A stretch of DNA of 64,000 nucleotides from positions 1,178,001 through 1,242,000 of the forward strand of contig NZ_JAPEOS010000003.1 in NCBI RefSeq assembly GCF_026340975.1, written 5' to 3'. The translations under genes and the position numbers were made by a program. Shown piece after piece: positions 7,700-15,279 of the stretch (positions within the stretch are counted from its first letter, which is position 1; the number at the start of each line of letters is the position of its first letter). The notes below the pieces were generated by a model that was not told where the DNA came from, searched no databases, and was given only the letters and a program-made list of their open reading frames with translations. This DNA is from Streptomyces sp. NBC_01214. GTDB lineage: Bacteria > Actinomycetota > Actinomycetes > Streptomycetales > Streptomycetaceae.

Positions 7700-8908
7700 A
7701 TGAGCCAGGAGACCCTGACTCTGCATGACCTGCTGCCCGCACAGGCGCTGGCGGACTCGATCGACGCCGGGTACGTGACCCGCAAGTCGCATCCCGAACT
7801 GCCGCTGTCCATCTACACCTACACGCGGACGGCCCAGTACGAACGCGTCTGGAACGACGTCACCACCCGCTGTCGCGGACTCGTCGCCGACGACGCCACC
7901 GGCGCGATCGTCGCGCTGCCGCTGCCGAAGTTCTTCAACGTCGGCGAGCACGAGTCGGGCCAACCGTACGCCCCCGCCCTCCCGGACGAGCCGTTCGAGG
8001 TCTACGACAAGGTCGACGGCAGCCTCGCCGTCGTCTTCCACTACGCGGACCGCTGGCGGGTCGCCTCCAAGGGGTCCTTCATCAGCGCCCAGGCGACCTG
8101 GGCGCAGCGCCTGCTCGACGGCCGGGACACCGCGGCCCTACGCCCCGGCACCACCTACCTCGCCGAGATCCTGTACCCGCAGAACCGCATCGTCGTCGAC
8201 TACGGCGACCGCCGGGACCTCGTCCTCCTCGCGGCCTTCGGCCAGGACGGCACCGAGGTCCCGCTCGCCGAGGCCGCGTCCCACTGGGAGGGGATCGGTT
8301 CCGTTGTCACGGTCTGGCCCGCCACGCCCATCGACGAGCTGATCGCCCTCACCGAGTCCAACACCCTGCCCGGCGGCGCCACGGCGACCGGCACCCAGGC
8401 GGAGGGCTTCGTGCTGCGCTTCGCCTCCGGCGTGCGCGCGAAGGCCAAGCTGACCGAGTACGTACGGCTCCACCGCCTGCTGACCAAGGCCACCGAGCGG
8501 GACATCTGGCGCGCCCACGGCATCCAGCGGTTCGCCGGCCTGCCGCTCAAGCAGCTCGCCCAGGGCCTCGGCACCACGGTCGCCGAGATCGAGGCCACGG
8601 GCGGCAAGCCGCTCGACGCGCTGCTCGACCAGGTGCCGGACGAGTTCGACGCCTGGGTGAGCGAGGTGATCGGGCGGCTCGAGAGCGAGGCCGCGCGGCG
8701 CGAGCGCGCCATCGACGAGGCGTACGCGGGACTCGCGCACCTGGCCGCCGACCGGGGGGCCTTCGCCCGGGCCGTGAAGGCACTGCCCGACCGGGAGGTC
8801 CGGGCCGCGATGTTCCTGCGCCTGGACGGCCGGTCCACGGAACTCGCCGTATGGCGCAACGTGCGGCCGGAGACGTCCGACCCCTTCACGAACGATGAGG
8901 AGAACTGA
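7700..8908 (+). CDS. T4 Rnl1-type RNA ligase
   Basis: 402 residues. ATP-dependent RNA ligase that would seal 3'-OH and 5'-phosphate RNA ends through a ligase-AMP intermediate. Visible motifs: predicted adenylated Lys104 in YDKVDGSLA (motif I KxDG); upstream CRGLVAD and PKFFNVGE, conserved in the Rnl1 branch (T4 Rnl1 also has KFFN); motif III region TTYLAEILYPQNRIVV (about 151-166); motif IV AEGFVLRF (about 234-241); motif V RAKAKLTEY (about 246-254). A C-terminal helical domain of about 150 residues follows, comparable to the tRNA-specificity domain of Rnl1. ATG preceded by GGGAGGA. Only 3 bp separate it from the kinase/phosphatase gene, so the two are one operon. Confidence 0.92.
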   Translation: MSQETLTLHDLLPAQALADSIDAGYVTRKSHPELPLSIYTYTRTAQYERVWNDVTTRCRGLVADDATGAIVALPLPKFFNVGEHESGQPYAPALPDEPFEVYDKVDGSLAVVFHYADRWRVASKGSFISAQATWAQRLLDGRDTAALRPGTTYLAEILYPQNRIVVDYGDRRDLVLLAAFGQDGTEVPLAEAASHWEGIGSVVTVWPATPIDELIALTESNTLPGGATATGTQAEGFVLRFASGVRAKAKLTEYVRLHRLLTKATERDIWRAHGIQRFAGLPLKQLAQGLGTTVAEIEATGGKPLDALLDQVPDEFDAWVSEVIGRLESEAARRERAIDEAYAGLAHLAADRGAFARAVKALPDREVRAAMFLRLDGRSTELAVWRNVRPETSDPFTNDEEN

Positions 8909-8911
8909 CCC

Positions 8912-9994
8912 GTGTCCGAAGGCACACCCACGCACACGGACGTGAACACGGATGTGAACGCGACCGCGACGCCGGCCGAGACCGCGACCGTGACCCCGGC
9001 CGTGAACGCGACCGCGACCCCGACCGTGACCCCGGCCGTGGCCGCCGCCGAGGAGGCCCCGCTGCCCGTCGTGCACGTCATGACGGGCCTGCCGGCCTCC
9101 GGCAAGACGACCGCCGCGCGCGCCCTACAGGCCGAGGCCCGTGGCCGCATGCGCCGCGTCAACCTCGACGACCTGCGGCTCATGCTCGACCTCCCGGACC
9201 CCGCGCGGGGCCGCAGCTTCAAGCACGAGCAGACCGTGCTGGCCGTCCAGGACGCGGCGGTCCGCGCGGCGGTCGACGGCGGCTTCGACGTGGTCGTCGA
9301 CAACACCCACCTGACCAAGAACATCCCCAAGCGGCTCAAGGCGGCGGTCGGCGGTCTCGCGACCTTCGTCGTGCACGACTTCACCGACGTCCCGCTGGAG
9401 GAGTGCCTGCGCCGGGACGCCGCGCGCGAGCGCCAGGTCGGCGAGGAGATCATCCGCATATTGGCCGAGAAGCACGAGAAGGCCCGGCGGGGAGGCTGGC
9501 GGCTGACGTCGGAGTGGATGAACGGTGGGTCGAGCGGGGTGGCCGCACCGCCCGTGACGGAGTACGTGCCCGACCCGGATCTGCCGGCCGCGGTGATGTG
9601 CGACATCGACGGCACGCTCGCGCTGACCGGCGACCGGGGCCCGTACGACTTCTCGCGCTGCGAGCTCGACCTGCTCAACGAGCCGGTACGGCACGCGCTC
9701 GACGCCTTCCGGCGCGCCGACGGCGACGCGATCGTGCTGCTGTCGGGGCGCGGCGAGGAGTACCGTCAGCAGACGGAGTCCTGGCTGCGGCGCCACGAGG
9801 TGCCGTACGACGAGCTGTGGATGCGCGCGGCGGGCGACACGCGCCGCGACGACGTGGTGAAGGCGGAGCTGTTCGACACGCATGTGCGCCACCGGTACGC
9901 GGTACGGGTCTCGCTCGACGACCGGGACCGCGTGGTCGCGATCTGGCGCCGGATGGGCCTGCCCACCTGGCAGGTCAACTACGGCGACTTCTGA
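8912..9994 (+). CDS. T4 Pnkp-type polynucleotide kinase/3'-phosphatase
   Basis: 360 residues, bifunctional RNA end-healing enzyme. Kinase domain: P-loop TGLPASGKTTAAR (Lys65), then NLDDLRLM with the predicted general base Asp86/87, and DNTHL. Phosphatase domain (DxD acylphosphatase superfamily): CDIDGTLALTG with nucleophile Asp231 and Asp233, motif II LLSGRG, and LDDRDRVVAIWRRMGLPTWQ, which closely mirrors the T4 enzyme end. It would remove 2',3'-cyclic phosphate or 3'-phosphate and phosphorylate 5'-OH, making ends for the upstream ligase. The first 48 residues are an odd Thr/Val/Pro/Ala tract built from repeated codons. Start GTG, 3 bp after the ligase stop. Confidence 0.92.
   Translation: MSEGTPTHTDVNTDVNATATPAETATVTPAVNATATPTVTPAVAAAEEAPLPVVHVMTGLPASGKTTAARALQAEARGRMRRVNLDDLRLMLDLPDPARGRSFKHEQTVLAVQDAAVRAAVDGGFDVVVDNTHLTKNIPKRLKAAVGGLATFVVHDFTDVPLEECLRRDAARERQVGEEIIRILAEKHEKARRGGWRLTSEWMNGGSSGVAAPPVTEYVPDPDLPAAVMCDIDGTLALTGDRGPYDFSRCELDLLNEPVRHALDAFRRADGDAIVLLSGRGEEYRQQTESWLRRHEVPYDELWMRAAGDTRRDDVVKAELFDTHVRHRYAVRVSLDDRDRVVAIWRRMGLPTWQVNYGDF
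8953..9041 (+). repeat. Degenerate coding repeat in the kinase/phosphatase N-terminus
   Basis: The 12-mer GTGAACGCGACC recurs at 8954 and 9002 (48-bp period) and ACCGTGACCCCGGCCGTG at 8987 and 9023 (36-bp period). They encode the low-complexity Thr/Val/Asn/Ala/Pro tract of residues 15-45 and keep the frame (multiples of three). Confidence 0.7.
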
Positions 9995-10007
9995 GGGCCC
10001 GGCCGCC

Positions 10008-10367
10008 GTGAACGCCGTGCGGAAGGTGCTGATCGTGGACGGCGCGAACGTCGTCGGCTCGGTGCCGGACGGCTGGTGGCGGGACCGGCGGGGCGCGGCC
10101 GTCCGGCTGCGCGACGTGCTGGCCGGCCGGGGCGGGGACGAGGAGATCGTCCTCGTCGTGGAAGGCGCCGCCCGGGGCGTCGAGTCCGTTCCGGGTGTCC
10201 GGGTGGACCCGGCGCCCGGGAGCGGTGACGACCGGATCGTGGAGTTGGCCGCCGCGTACGCGGAGCGCGGCTGTGTCGTGGTCACGGCCGACCGTGAACT
10301 GCGGGAACGGGTCAGGGCGTACGGCGTGGAGTGCGTGGGGCCGCGTGCCGTACGCCCGGTGGACTGA
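10008..10367 (+). CDS. NYN/YacP-like PIN-fold nuclease
   Basis: 119 residues, a single compact domain. LIVDGANVVGSVPDGWWRD resembles the start of YacP/NYN nucleases (first acidic residue Asp11 followed by GANVVG); GSGDDRIVELA supplies Asp74/75 and VVVTADRELRERV Asp95, the usual metal-binding cluster of PIN-fold endoribonucleases. The family includes Rae1/YacP, which cleaves ribosome-associated mRNA. It starts (GTG) 13 bp after the kinase/phosphatase stop, same strand, so it appears to be the third gene of the RNA ligase operon. Nuclease activity is inferred from family and residues. Confidence 0.82.
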   Translation: MNAVRKVLIVDGANVVGSVPDGWWRDRRGAAVRLRDVLAGRGGDEEIVLVVEGAARGVESVPGVRVDPAPGSGDDRIVELAAAYAERGCVVVTADRELRERVRAYGVECVGPRAVRPVD

Positions 10368-10392
10368 CTGCTCCCAGTCTGACTGCTTCCTG

Positions 10393-10420
10393 CCTGCCTG
10401 CCTACCGGCCGGCAGACAGG
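10393..10420. terminator. Hairpin between convergent genes
   Basis: CCTGCCTGCC - TACCGGCC - GGCAGACAGG, 10-bp stem with one mismatch, in the 60 bp between the nuclease gene (+) and the SH3 protein gene (-). It could serve both. The CCTG/CCTGC runs around it are a short tandem repeat. Confidence 0.5.
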
Positions 10421-10427
10421 GACGGGG

Positions 10428-10874
10428 TCAGCGGCAGTACTTGACCTCGGAGAGGTTCTTGACGTAACGGGCGGAGACCCAGCGCTCCTTCTCGTACGCG
10501 CGCTTGGGCGCCGCGGCGTCGTGCTCCCAGCTGCCGTTCTTGTCGGCCAGGCGGTACCAGATGCGGTTGCCGTCGACCTTGTCACCGTACTTCTTGCACT
10601 CGATCTCGACCTTGCTGTTCGGGTACACGTGGCCGAGGGACTGCGAGCGTGTGCTCGGCTTGCTGCGGACCGTCAGCGGGCCCTTCGAGACGACCTTGCC
10701 GATGACGTACTTCTCGGGGTACGCGCCGGGCTCCGCGGACCCGCCGCCGACGACGATCTCCCGCGGCGGCAGGTTCTCCGGACCGTCGTCGGCGACGGCG
10801 GCGCCCGCTCCGACCAGACCGAGAACCAGGCTGCCGGTGGCGAGAGCGAGGGTGGTTCTGGTGGGCTTCAGCAT
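10428..10874 (-). CDS. Secreted SH3-domain protein
   Basis: 148 residues. Sec signal peptide: basic MLKPTRTT, hydrophobic LALATGSLVLGLVGAG, cleavage after AAVA (residue 28). The mature part has a bacterial SH3-like fold signature (GPLTVRSKPSTRSQSLGHVY ... NRIWYRLADKNGSW ... RWVSARYVKNL) with a Cys pair (EIECKKY and terminal KYCR) likely forming a disulphide. Such small SH3 proteins probably bind cell wall. Single gene. Confidence 0.85.
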   Translation of the reverse strand: MLKPTRTTLALATGSLVLGLVGAGAAVADDGPENLPPREIVVGGGSAEPGAYPEKYVIGKVVSKGPLTVRSKPSTRSQSLGHVYPNSKVEIECKKYGDKVDGNRIWYRLADKNGSWEHDAAAPKRAYEKERWVSARYVKNLSEVKYCR

Positions 10875-11339
10875 GAGCCGGCTCCTCTACGAAGACATCC
10901 ACCCGGCCGCGGCGCGCGGCACGGGGCGGCAACCAGGCGGTTACCAGGGACGACTATGACGAGGGCGGGGCGCGTAGCCCCGGTGGCTCACCGTCGTTTA
11001 ACCCGATATGACCAATTTGCCCTATCGGGGTGCGCGGCCGTGCCCGCCCCCGAACGGGCACGGCCGAGCAGCGGGCCCGGAAGGACAGGGCGGCGCCGGC
11101 CGGAGAGCCGGCGGAAGAGAATCTACGGGCCCGCCGTCCTCGCCCGCGCCCTTCCGGGGGATGAGGCCGGAGTACCACGCAAGGAGGTGGCGACGTACAA
11201 CCTGGGTGGTACGCAAGGGGGTGATGTGCACGTGGGTACACGTTCGGCGGCGGTCCGGATCCGTACCGGGTGCCCTGTTCGTACCCTGCTCGCGCGGTCC
11301 GGGGTGCGGGCGGTGGCGGCCCGGGCGAGAGTGGGTGCC
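10875..11339. promoter_or_regulatory. 465-bp divergent regulatory region with two inverted repeats
   Basis: Between the SH3 protein and YbjQ genes. Two perfect 7-bp inverted repeats are visible: CCCGATA (11002-11008) / TATCGGG (11023-11029), 14-nt spacer; and GTACCAC (11172-11178) / GTGGTAC (11206-11212). The second lies in what would be the leader of the YbjQ gene and could form a hairpin. No coding frame is supported here. Confidence 0.4.
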
Positions 11340-11714
11340 ATGGGTATCGATGACTACGGCGGCGGCGCCGGCGCACACGAGACCGGCGTCCTCGTCGTCA
11401 CGACCAACGACGTCCCCGGCTACCGGGTCGAGCGCGTCATCGGCGAGGTCTTCGGCCTCACCGTCCGCTCCCGCCACCTGGGCAGCCAGATCGGCGCGGG
11501 CCTGAAGTCGATGATCGGCGGCGAACTGAAGGGCCTCACCAAGACCCTGGTGGAGACCCGGAACCAGGCCATGGACCGGCTCATCGAACAAGCGAAGGCG
11601 CGCGGCGGCAACGCCGTGCTGATGATGCGCTTCGACGTCACCGACGCACAGGACGTCGGGACCGAGGTGTGCGCGTACGGAACGGCCGTGGTCCTCGTCC
11701 CCGCCTCGACCTGA
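11340..11714 (+). CDS. YbjQ (UPF0145) family protein
   Basis: 124 residues. Typical family pattern: VLVVTTNDVPGYRVERVIGE at the N-terminus, RSRHLGSQIGAGLKSMIGGE in the middle, ETRNQAMDRLIEQAKARGGN and the end TEVCAYGTAVVLV. YbjQ proteins form pentameric rings and are often labelled heavy-metal-binding, but no function is established. ATG at 11340 is the family start; the longer frame upstream is not conserved. Confidence 0.9.
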   Translation: MGIDDYGGGAGAHETGVLVVTTNDVPGYRVERVIGEVFGLTVRSRHLGSQIGAGLKSMIGGELKGLTKTLVETRNQAMDRLIEQAKARGGNAVLMMRFDVTDAQDVGTEVCAYGTAVVLVPAST

Positions 11715-11764
11715 CCCCTCCTCCCGGCCGTCGAGGGCGGGCACCGGGGTGCGATGCTCCCTGC

Positions 11765-12262
11765 GTGAGCGAACCACGCGAGGTCGTCGTCCGCCGGCCG
11801 GGGCATGCCCTTTCCGCCCGGGACGGGTTGGCCGAGTTGCTGGCCGCCTACCACCTGCGCACGCAGGAGGAGAAGGGCGAGGCCGTCGCCGGCGTGGACG
11901 GGCTGCCCGACCGCTACCGCGCGGAGATCACGGATCCGCAGGCGGCCTTCGCCGACGACGCCGTGCTACTGGCGTCGATCGGGGACACCGTGGTGGGCTG
12001 CCTGGTGGTGGCCGCCCCCGTGGACGGGCGGTCCGAGGACAAGAGGCTCTGGACGGCCCCGGAGTTCCGCGGGCTGGGCGTCGCCCGCCGCCTCGTCGGC
12101 GCCGCGCTGACGCATGCCGAGGAGAGCGGCCTCAGCGCGGTGCGGCTCTCGGTGTGGCAGTGGCGGGCGGGTGCGATCGCCCTGTACGAACGGCTCGGAT
12201 TCACCGTCACCGGGTCGTGGGACGAGCGGGACCGGCTGGTCTGCATGGAACGTTCCGTGTGA
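11765..12262 (+). CDS. GNAT-family N-acetyltransferase
   Basis: 165 residues. Motif A LWTAPEFRGLGVARRLVGAA (residues about 98-117) contains the R/Q-x-x-G-x-G/A acetyl-CoA loop, followed by ALYERLGFTVTGSW, the usual end of motif B. GTG start close to the predicted first strand; no strong RBS. Ends about 70 bp before the convergent kinase gene. Acceptor unknown. Confidence 0.85.
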   Translation: MSEPREVVVRRPGHALSARDGLAELLAAYHLRTQEEKGEAVAGVDGLPDRYRAEITDPQAAFADDAVLLASIGDTVVGCLVVAAPVDGRSEDKRLWTAPEFRGLGVARRLVGAALTHAEESGLSAVRLSVWQWRAGAIALYERLGFTVTGSWDERDRLVCMERSV

Positions 12263-12332
12263 GGGGAACGCCGCTACTGCTGGGCCGGTCCGGCCCGTCG
12301 GGCCCACGCCCCGCCCGCGGCCTAGGGACGGC

Positions 12333-14147
12333 CTACCGCTTCCAGAGGGTCACTTCGGTGATGTAGGTCGGGACCGTGTAGTTCTTGTCGGTCGAGGGTT
12401 CGAGGCTGACGATCTTCACCATGGCCAGGTTGCCCTTGGTCGTGACGGTGCACAGCAGGTCACCCTGGACGATGGCGCTGTCAGCGCCGGTGAGGTCCGA
12501 CTCCCGCAGCCGGTTGGGGATGGGGTCGGTGGCGGCCCCGGTCTCGCACTGTTCGGGGGTGGGACCCTTGCTCTTGCCGAACGAGGTCGAACTCCTGACC
12601 CCGTCGTAGCCCATCGCCAGCTCCTGGTCCTGCCAGCCGATCTCTCCGTTCGTGGCCACCTTGGGGAAGTCGAGGTCGACGTCGTTGACCTTGCCGAACT
12701 CCCTGGGCGCCAGGAGCTTCAACGGCTTGTCCTTGTACACCGCGGTGTAGGTGCGCCCGGAGGGCGCGGCGGAGGACGAGGCCGACGTCGATGCGGAGGG
12801 TGCCGAGCCGCCCGACCGTGCCGCCGGCGCCGCGTCCTTCGGGGCGTCCGCAGGCTTCTCCTTGCTGTCGCCCGCGGTCTGCTTCGCGCCGCTGTCCTCC
12901 TCGCGCGTCAGGTACCAGGTGCCGCCCGCGGCCAGGGCGACGGCCAGGACACCCGCGCCGACGACCAGCGGCACGCGGCTGCGGCGCGCCGCCGGGGCGG
13001 GGGCGGCCGGTCCGGCCGGAGCGGCGTAGGCCGGAGCGTAGGAGGGCGCGGCGGTGGGCGCGCCGTACGACGGCGGGTGCGGGGCGCCCACCGGGCCGGG
13101 GCCCTGGGTCGGCGCGTACGCCGAGGGGACCGGACCGGACGCCTGCGTGGGCGCGTACGCGGGCGGGGGCGGGGCCTGCACCGGCGCCGGCGGGACCTGC
13201 GCAGGGGACGGGGCCGGTGCCTGCGCCTGCGCCTGGGCCGACCGCTCGCGGCGGGCGATCTCCGCGGTCAGCGGCTCGGGCAGCCAGCCGTCGAAGTCGC
13301 GCAGTTCCCGGCCCGCGACGCGGCCGCACCACTCGGCGAGCTCGGCCGGGCCGGGCCGCTGCGCGGCATCGGAGTGCAGGCAGCGCTCCAGCAGCTGGCG
13401 CAGGGGCTCCGGGTAGCCGCTCAGGTCCGGGGCCTGCTGCGGGGTGTTGGCTATCGCGGCGGCGATCGAGAGGCCCGCGCCGTCGCCGTACGGGTGGCGG
13501 CCGGTGGCCACGACCGCCGCGATCAGACCCAGCGCGAAGACGTCGGTCGCCGCCGTGACCGTCCGGCCGAGCGCGTGCTCGGGGGACATGTACTGAGGCG
13601 TCCCGATGAACCCGCCGCTGCGCGTCAGCTGGGTGGTGTCCGTGGCCCGCGCGATACCGAAGTCGATCACCCACGGGCCGTTCGAACCGAGCAGGATGTT
13701 GCTCGGCTTGAGGTCGCGGTGCACCACCGAGGCGGCGTGGATGGAGTGCAGGGCCTGCGCCGTGCAGCCGATCAGCTGGAACACCGCGGGCAGCGGCAGC
13801 GGACCGTGCGCGGCGAGGGCGTCGTCGAGCGCCAGGCCCGGCACGAACGCGGTGGCCAGCCAAGGCTGTTCACCACTGGTGTCGTGGTCGAGCACCGGCA
13901 CGATGTGGTAGCCCTGCACGCGGCGGGCCGCCTGCACCTCGCGTTCGAAGCGGACCCGGAAGTCCTGCTCCTGGGCGAACTCGCGGCGGATGACCTTCAG
14001 GGCGACCGGCTGGTTCCCGCGGGTCCGCGAGAGGTAGACGGAACCCATACCGCCTTCGCCGATCTTCGCGAGCAGCCGGTAGCCGGAAATTTCCTGCGGA
14101 TCCCCCGGACCGAGCGGTCTCAGTACGGCGTCGTCGGTAGTGGACAT
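12333..14147 (-). CDS. Ser/Thr protein kinase, single-pass membrane, no PASTA repeats
   Basis: 604 residues. Hanks kinase domain (about 22-290): Gly loop IGEGGMGSVYL, Lys51 in VALKVI, HRDLKPSN with catalytic Asp145, DFG at 162-164, activation segment GTPQYMSPE. A Pro/Ala/Gln/Tyr-rich juxtamembrane linker (300-390), one TM helix (VPLVVGAGVLAVALAAGGTW, 392-411), and an extracellular Ser/Ala-rich stalk followed by a roughly 130-residue sensor-like domain (GRTYTAVYKDKPLKLLAP onward) with a Cys pair (EQCETG, LLCTV). Start MSTTDD preferred over MIIKGEP because AAGGGGGAG lies just upstream. Signal and substrate unknown. Confidence 0.92.
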   Translation of the reverse strand: MSTTDDAVLRPLGPGDPQEISGYRLLAKIGEGGMGSVYLSRTRGNQPVALKVIRREFAQEQDFRVRFEREVQAARRVQGYHIVPVLDHDTSGEQPWLATAFVPGLALDDALAAHGPLPLPAVFQLIGCTAQALHSIHAASVVHRDLKPSNILLGSNGPWVIDFGIARATDTTQLTRSGGFIGTPQYMSPEHALGRTVTAATDVFALGLIAAVVATGRHPYGDGAGLSIAAAIANTPQQAPDLSGYPEPLRQLLERCLHSDAAQRPGPAELAEWCGRVAGRELRDFDGWLPEPLTAEIARRERSAQAQAQAPAPSPAQVPPAPVQAPPPPAYAPTQASGPVPSAYAPTQGPGPVGAPHPPSYGAPTAAPSYAPAYAAPAGPAAPAPAARRSRVPLVVGAGVLAVALAAGGTWYLTREEDSGAKQTAGDSKEKPADAPKDAAPAARSGGSAPSASTSASSSAAPSGRTYTAVYKDKPLKLLAPREFGKVNDVDLDFPKVATNGEIGWQDQELAMGYDGVRSSTSFGKSKGPTPEQCETGAATDPIPNRLRESDLTGADSAIVQGDLLCTVTTKGNLAMVKIVSLEPSTDKNYTVPTYITEVTLWKR

Positions 14148-14251
14148 GGGCTCCCCCTTGATGATCACTGGCCTCAGATCCTAACGGGGGGCATCGCCTG
14201 CCACGGCACCGCGCGAGTACGGTGGTGCTCCGAAGACGAAGGGGCGGCCCG

Positions 14252-14887
14252 ATGAGGCAACGCAAGTCGGCGGCAGAGGTGTTCGACGCGCTGGGGGAGC
14301 GCTACGAGGAGGTGTTCGGGCGGGTTCCCGGCCAACTGGCGGCCCTTGACTGGCTCACCGGTCGACTGCCCTCCGGAGCAAGGGTGTTGGACGTAGGCAG
14401 CGGTACGGGACGGCCCACCGCCGAGACGCTGGTGCGGGCCGGCTGCGTCGTCACCGGCATCGACGTCTCGGCGGCCATGGTCGAACTGGCCCGCGCCAGA
14501 GTCCCGCAGGCCCGCTTCGAGCAGGCCGACGTACGGACCTACACGCCCGAGCGGGCCGGCTTCGACGCGGTGTGCTCCTTCTTCCCGCTGCTGGTGATGG
14601 ACCAGCCGGAGGTCCAGGGTGCACTGGACCGCATGGCGTCCTGGGTCGCGCCCGGCGGGTACTTCGTGATGGCCACGGTGCCGGGGGACATCCGGGGCCT
14701 GGACATCGAGTGGATGGGCCACGAGGTCACCGTCAGCAGCCTCTCCACGGCGGACCACCTGGCCCGGCTCGCCGACCTGGGCCTGGAGGTGCTGCACCAC
14801 CACACCGCGCAGTTCCAGCCCGCCGACGCCCGGGCGGTCCCGGAGGAGCACCTCTTCTGCTACGCGCGCCGGAGCGTGGGTTCATGA
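14252..14887 (+). CDS. Class I SAM-dependent methyltransferase
   Basis: 211 residues. SAM motif I RVLDVGSGTGRPTAETLV (about 44-61), acidic end of beta2 GIDVSAAMVELARARV, motif II-like DVRTYTPERAGFDAVCSFF, and a UbiE/type-11 methyltransferase layout with a C-terminal His-rich segment (VLHHHTAQFQ). Acceptor unknown. Translationally coupled to the following small gene (ATGA at 14884-14887), so the two products probably act together. Confidence 0.88.
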   Translation: MRQRKSAAEVFDALGERYEEVFGRVPGQLAALDWLTGRLPSGARVLDVGSGTGRPTAETLVRAGCVVTGIDVSAAMVELARARVPQARFEQADVRTYTPERAGFDAVCSFFPLLVMDQPEVQGALDRMASWVAPGGYFVMATVPGDIRGLDIEWMGHEVTVSSLSTADHLARLADLGLEVLHHHTAQFQPADARAVPEEHLFCYARRSVGS

Positions 14888-15279
14888 CGGAGACGGACCT
14901 CGAGTGGGACGCACGCGTCCGGCACGCGCCGGTGTCCGACAGCGATTCCCGGTCCATCAACTCCTGGGTTCCCCCGGTCGAGGAGCTGCTGTGGCGCACG
15001 GCGCGGGCCAGTACGCTCGTACGCTTCTTCCCCTTCTCCAGCCACAACTGCCTGCGCCTCGCGACGAGCTCCGATTTCTTCGCGACCGCCGAGACCCTGG
15101 GCCCTTGCATCGTGTACTGCTACGACGACTTCAAGGCCCCGGACCGCAGACCGGAGTACTGGGTCTGGGACGTCTGGCCGCAGGAGCCGTCGCGCGAGCC
15201 CGTCCTGCGGACCTACGACGTCGACGCCGCGGTGCGCGAGCTGGAGCGGCTGACCGCGGACTTCACACCGGCAGCGTAG
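14884..15279 (+). CDS. Hypothetical protein coupled to the methyltransferase
   Basis: 131 residues, acidic, rich in Trp (EYWVWDVWPQEP). The central PFSSHNCLRLATSSDF and CIVYCYDDF pattern recalls the small DUF6193-type proteins of Streptomyces secondary-metabolism loci, but the match is from memory of pattern only. No signal peptide or TM helix. Start overlaps the methyltransferase stop; 3' end overlaps by 17 bp the convergent exporter gene. Confidence 0.65.
   Translation: MTETDLEWDARVRHAPVSDSDSRSINSWVPPVEELLWRTARASTLVRFFPFSSHNCLRLATSSDFFATAETLGPCIVYCYDDFKAPDRRPEYWVWDVWPQEPSREPVLRTYDVDAAVRELERLTADFTPAA

Noticed and set aside
8138..9678. Long minus-strand frames opposite the RNA ligase and kinase genes
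   Set aside because: Antisense shadows; the plus-strand genes have clear catalytic motifs.
12114..14255. 713-codon plus-strand frame across the Ser/Thr kinase
   Set aside because: Antisense to a well-supported kinase; Gly/Arg-rich with no motif.
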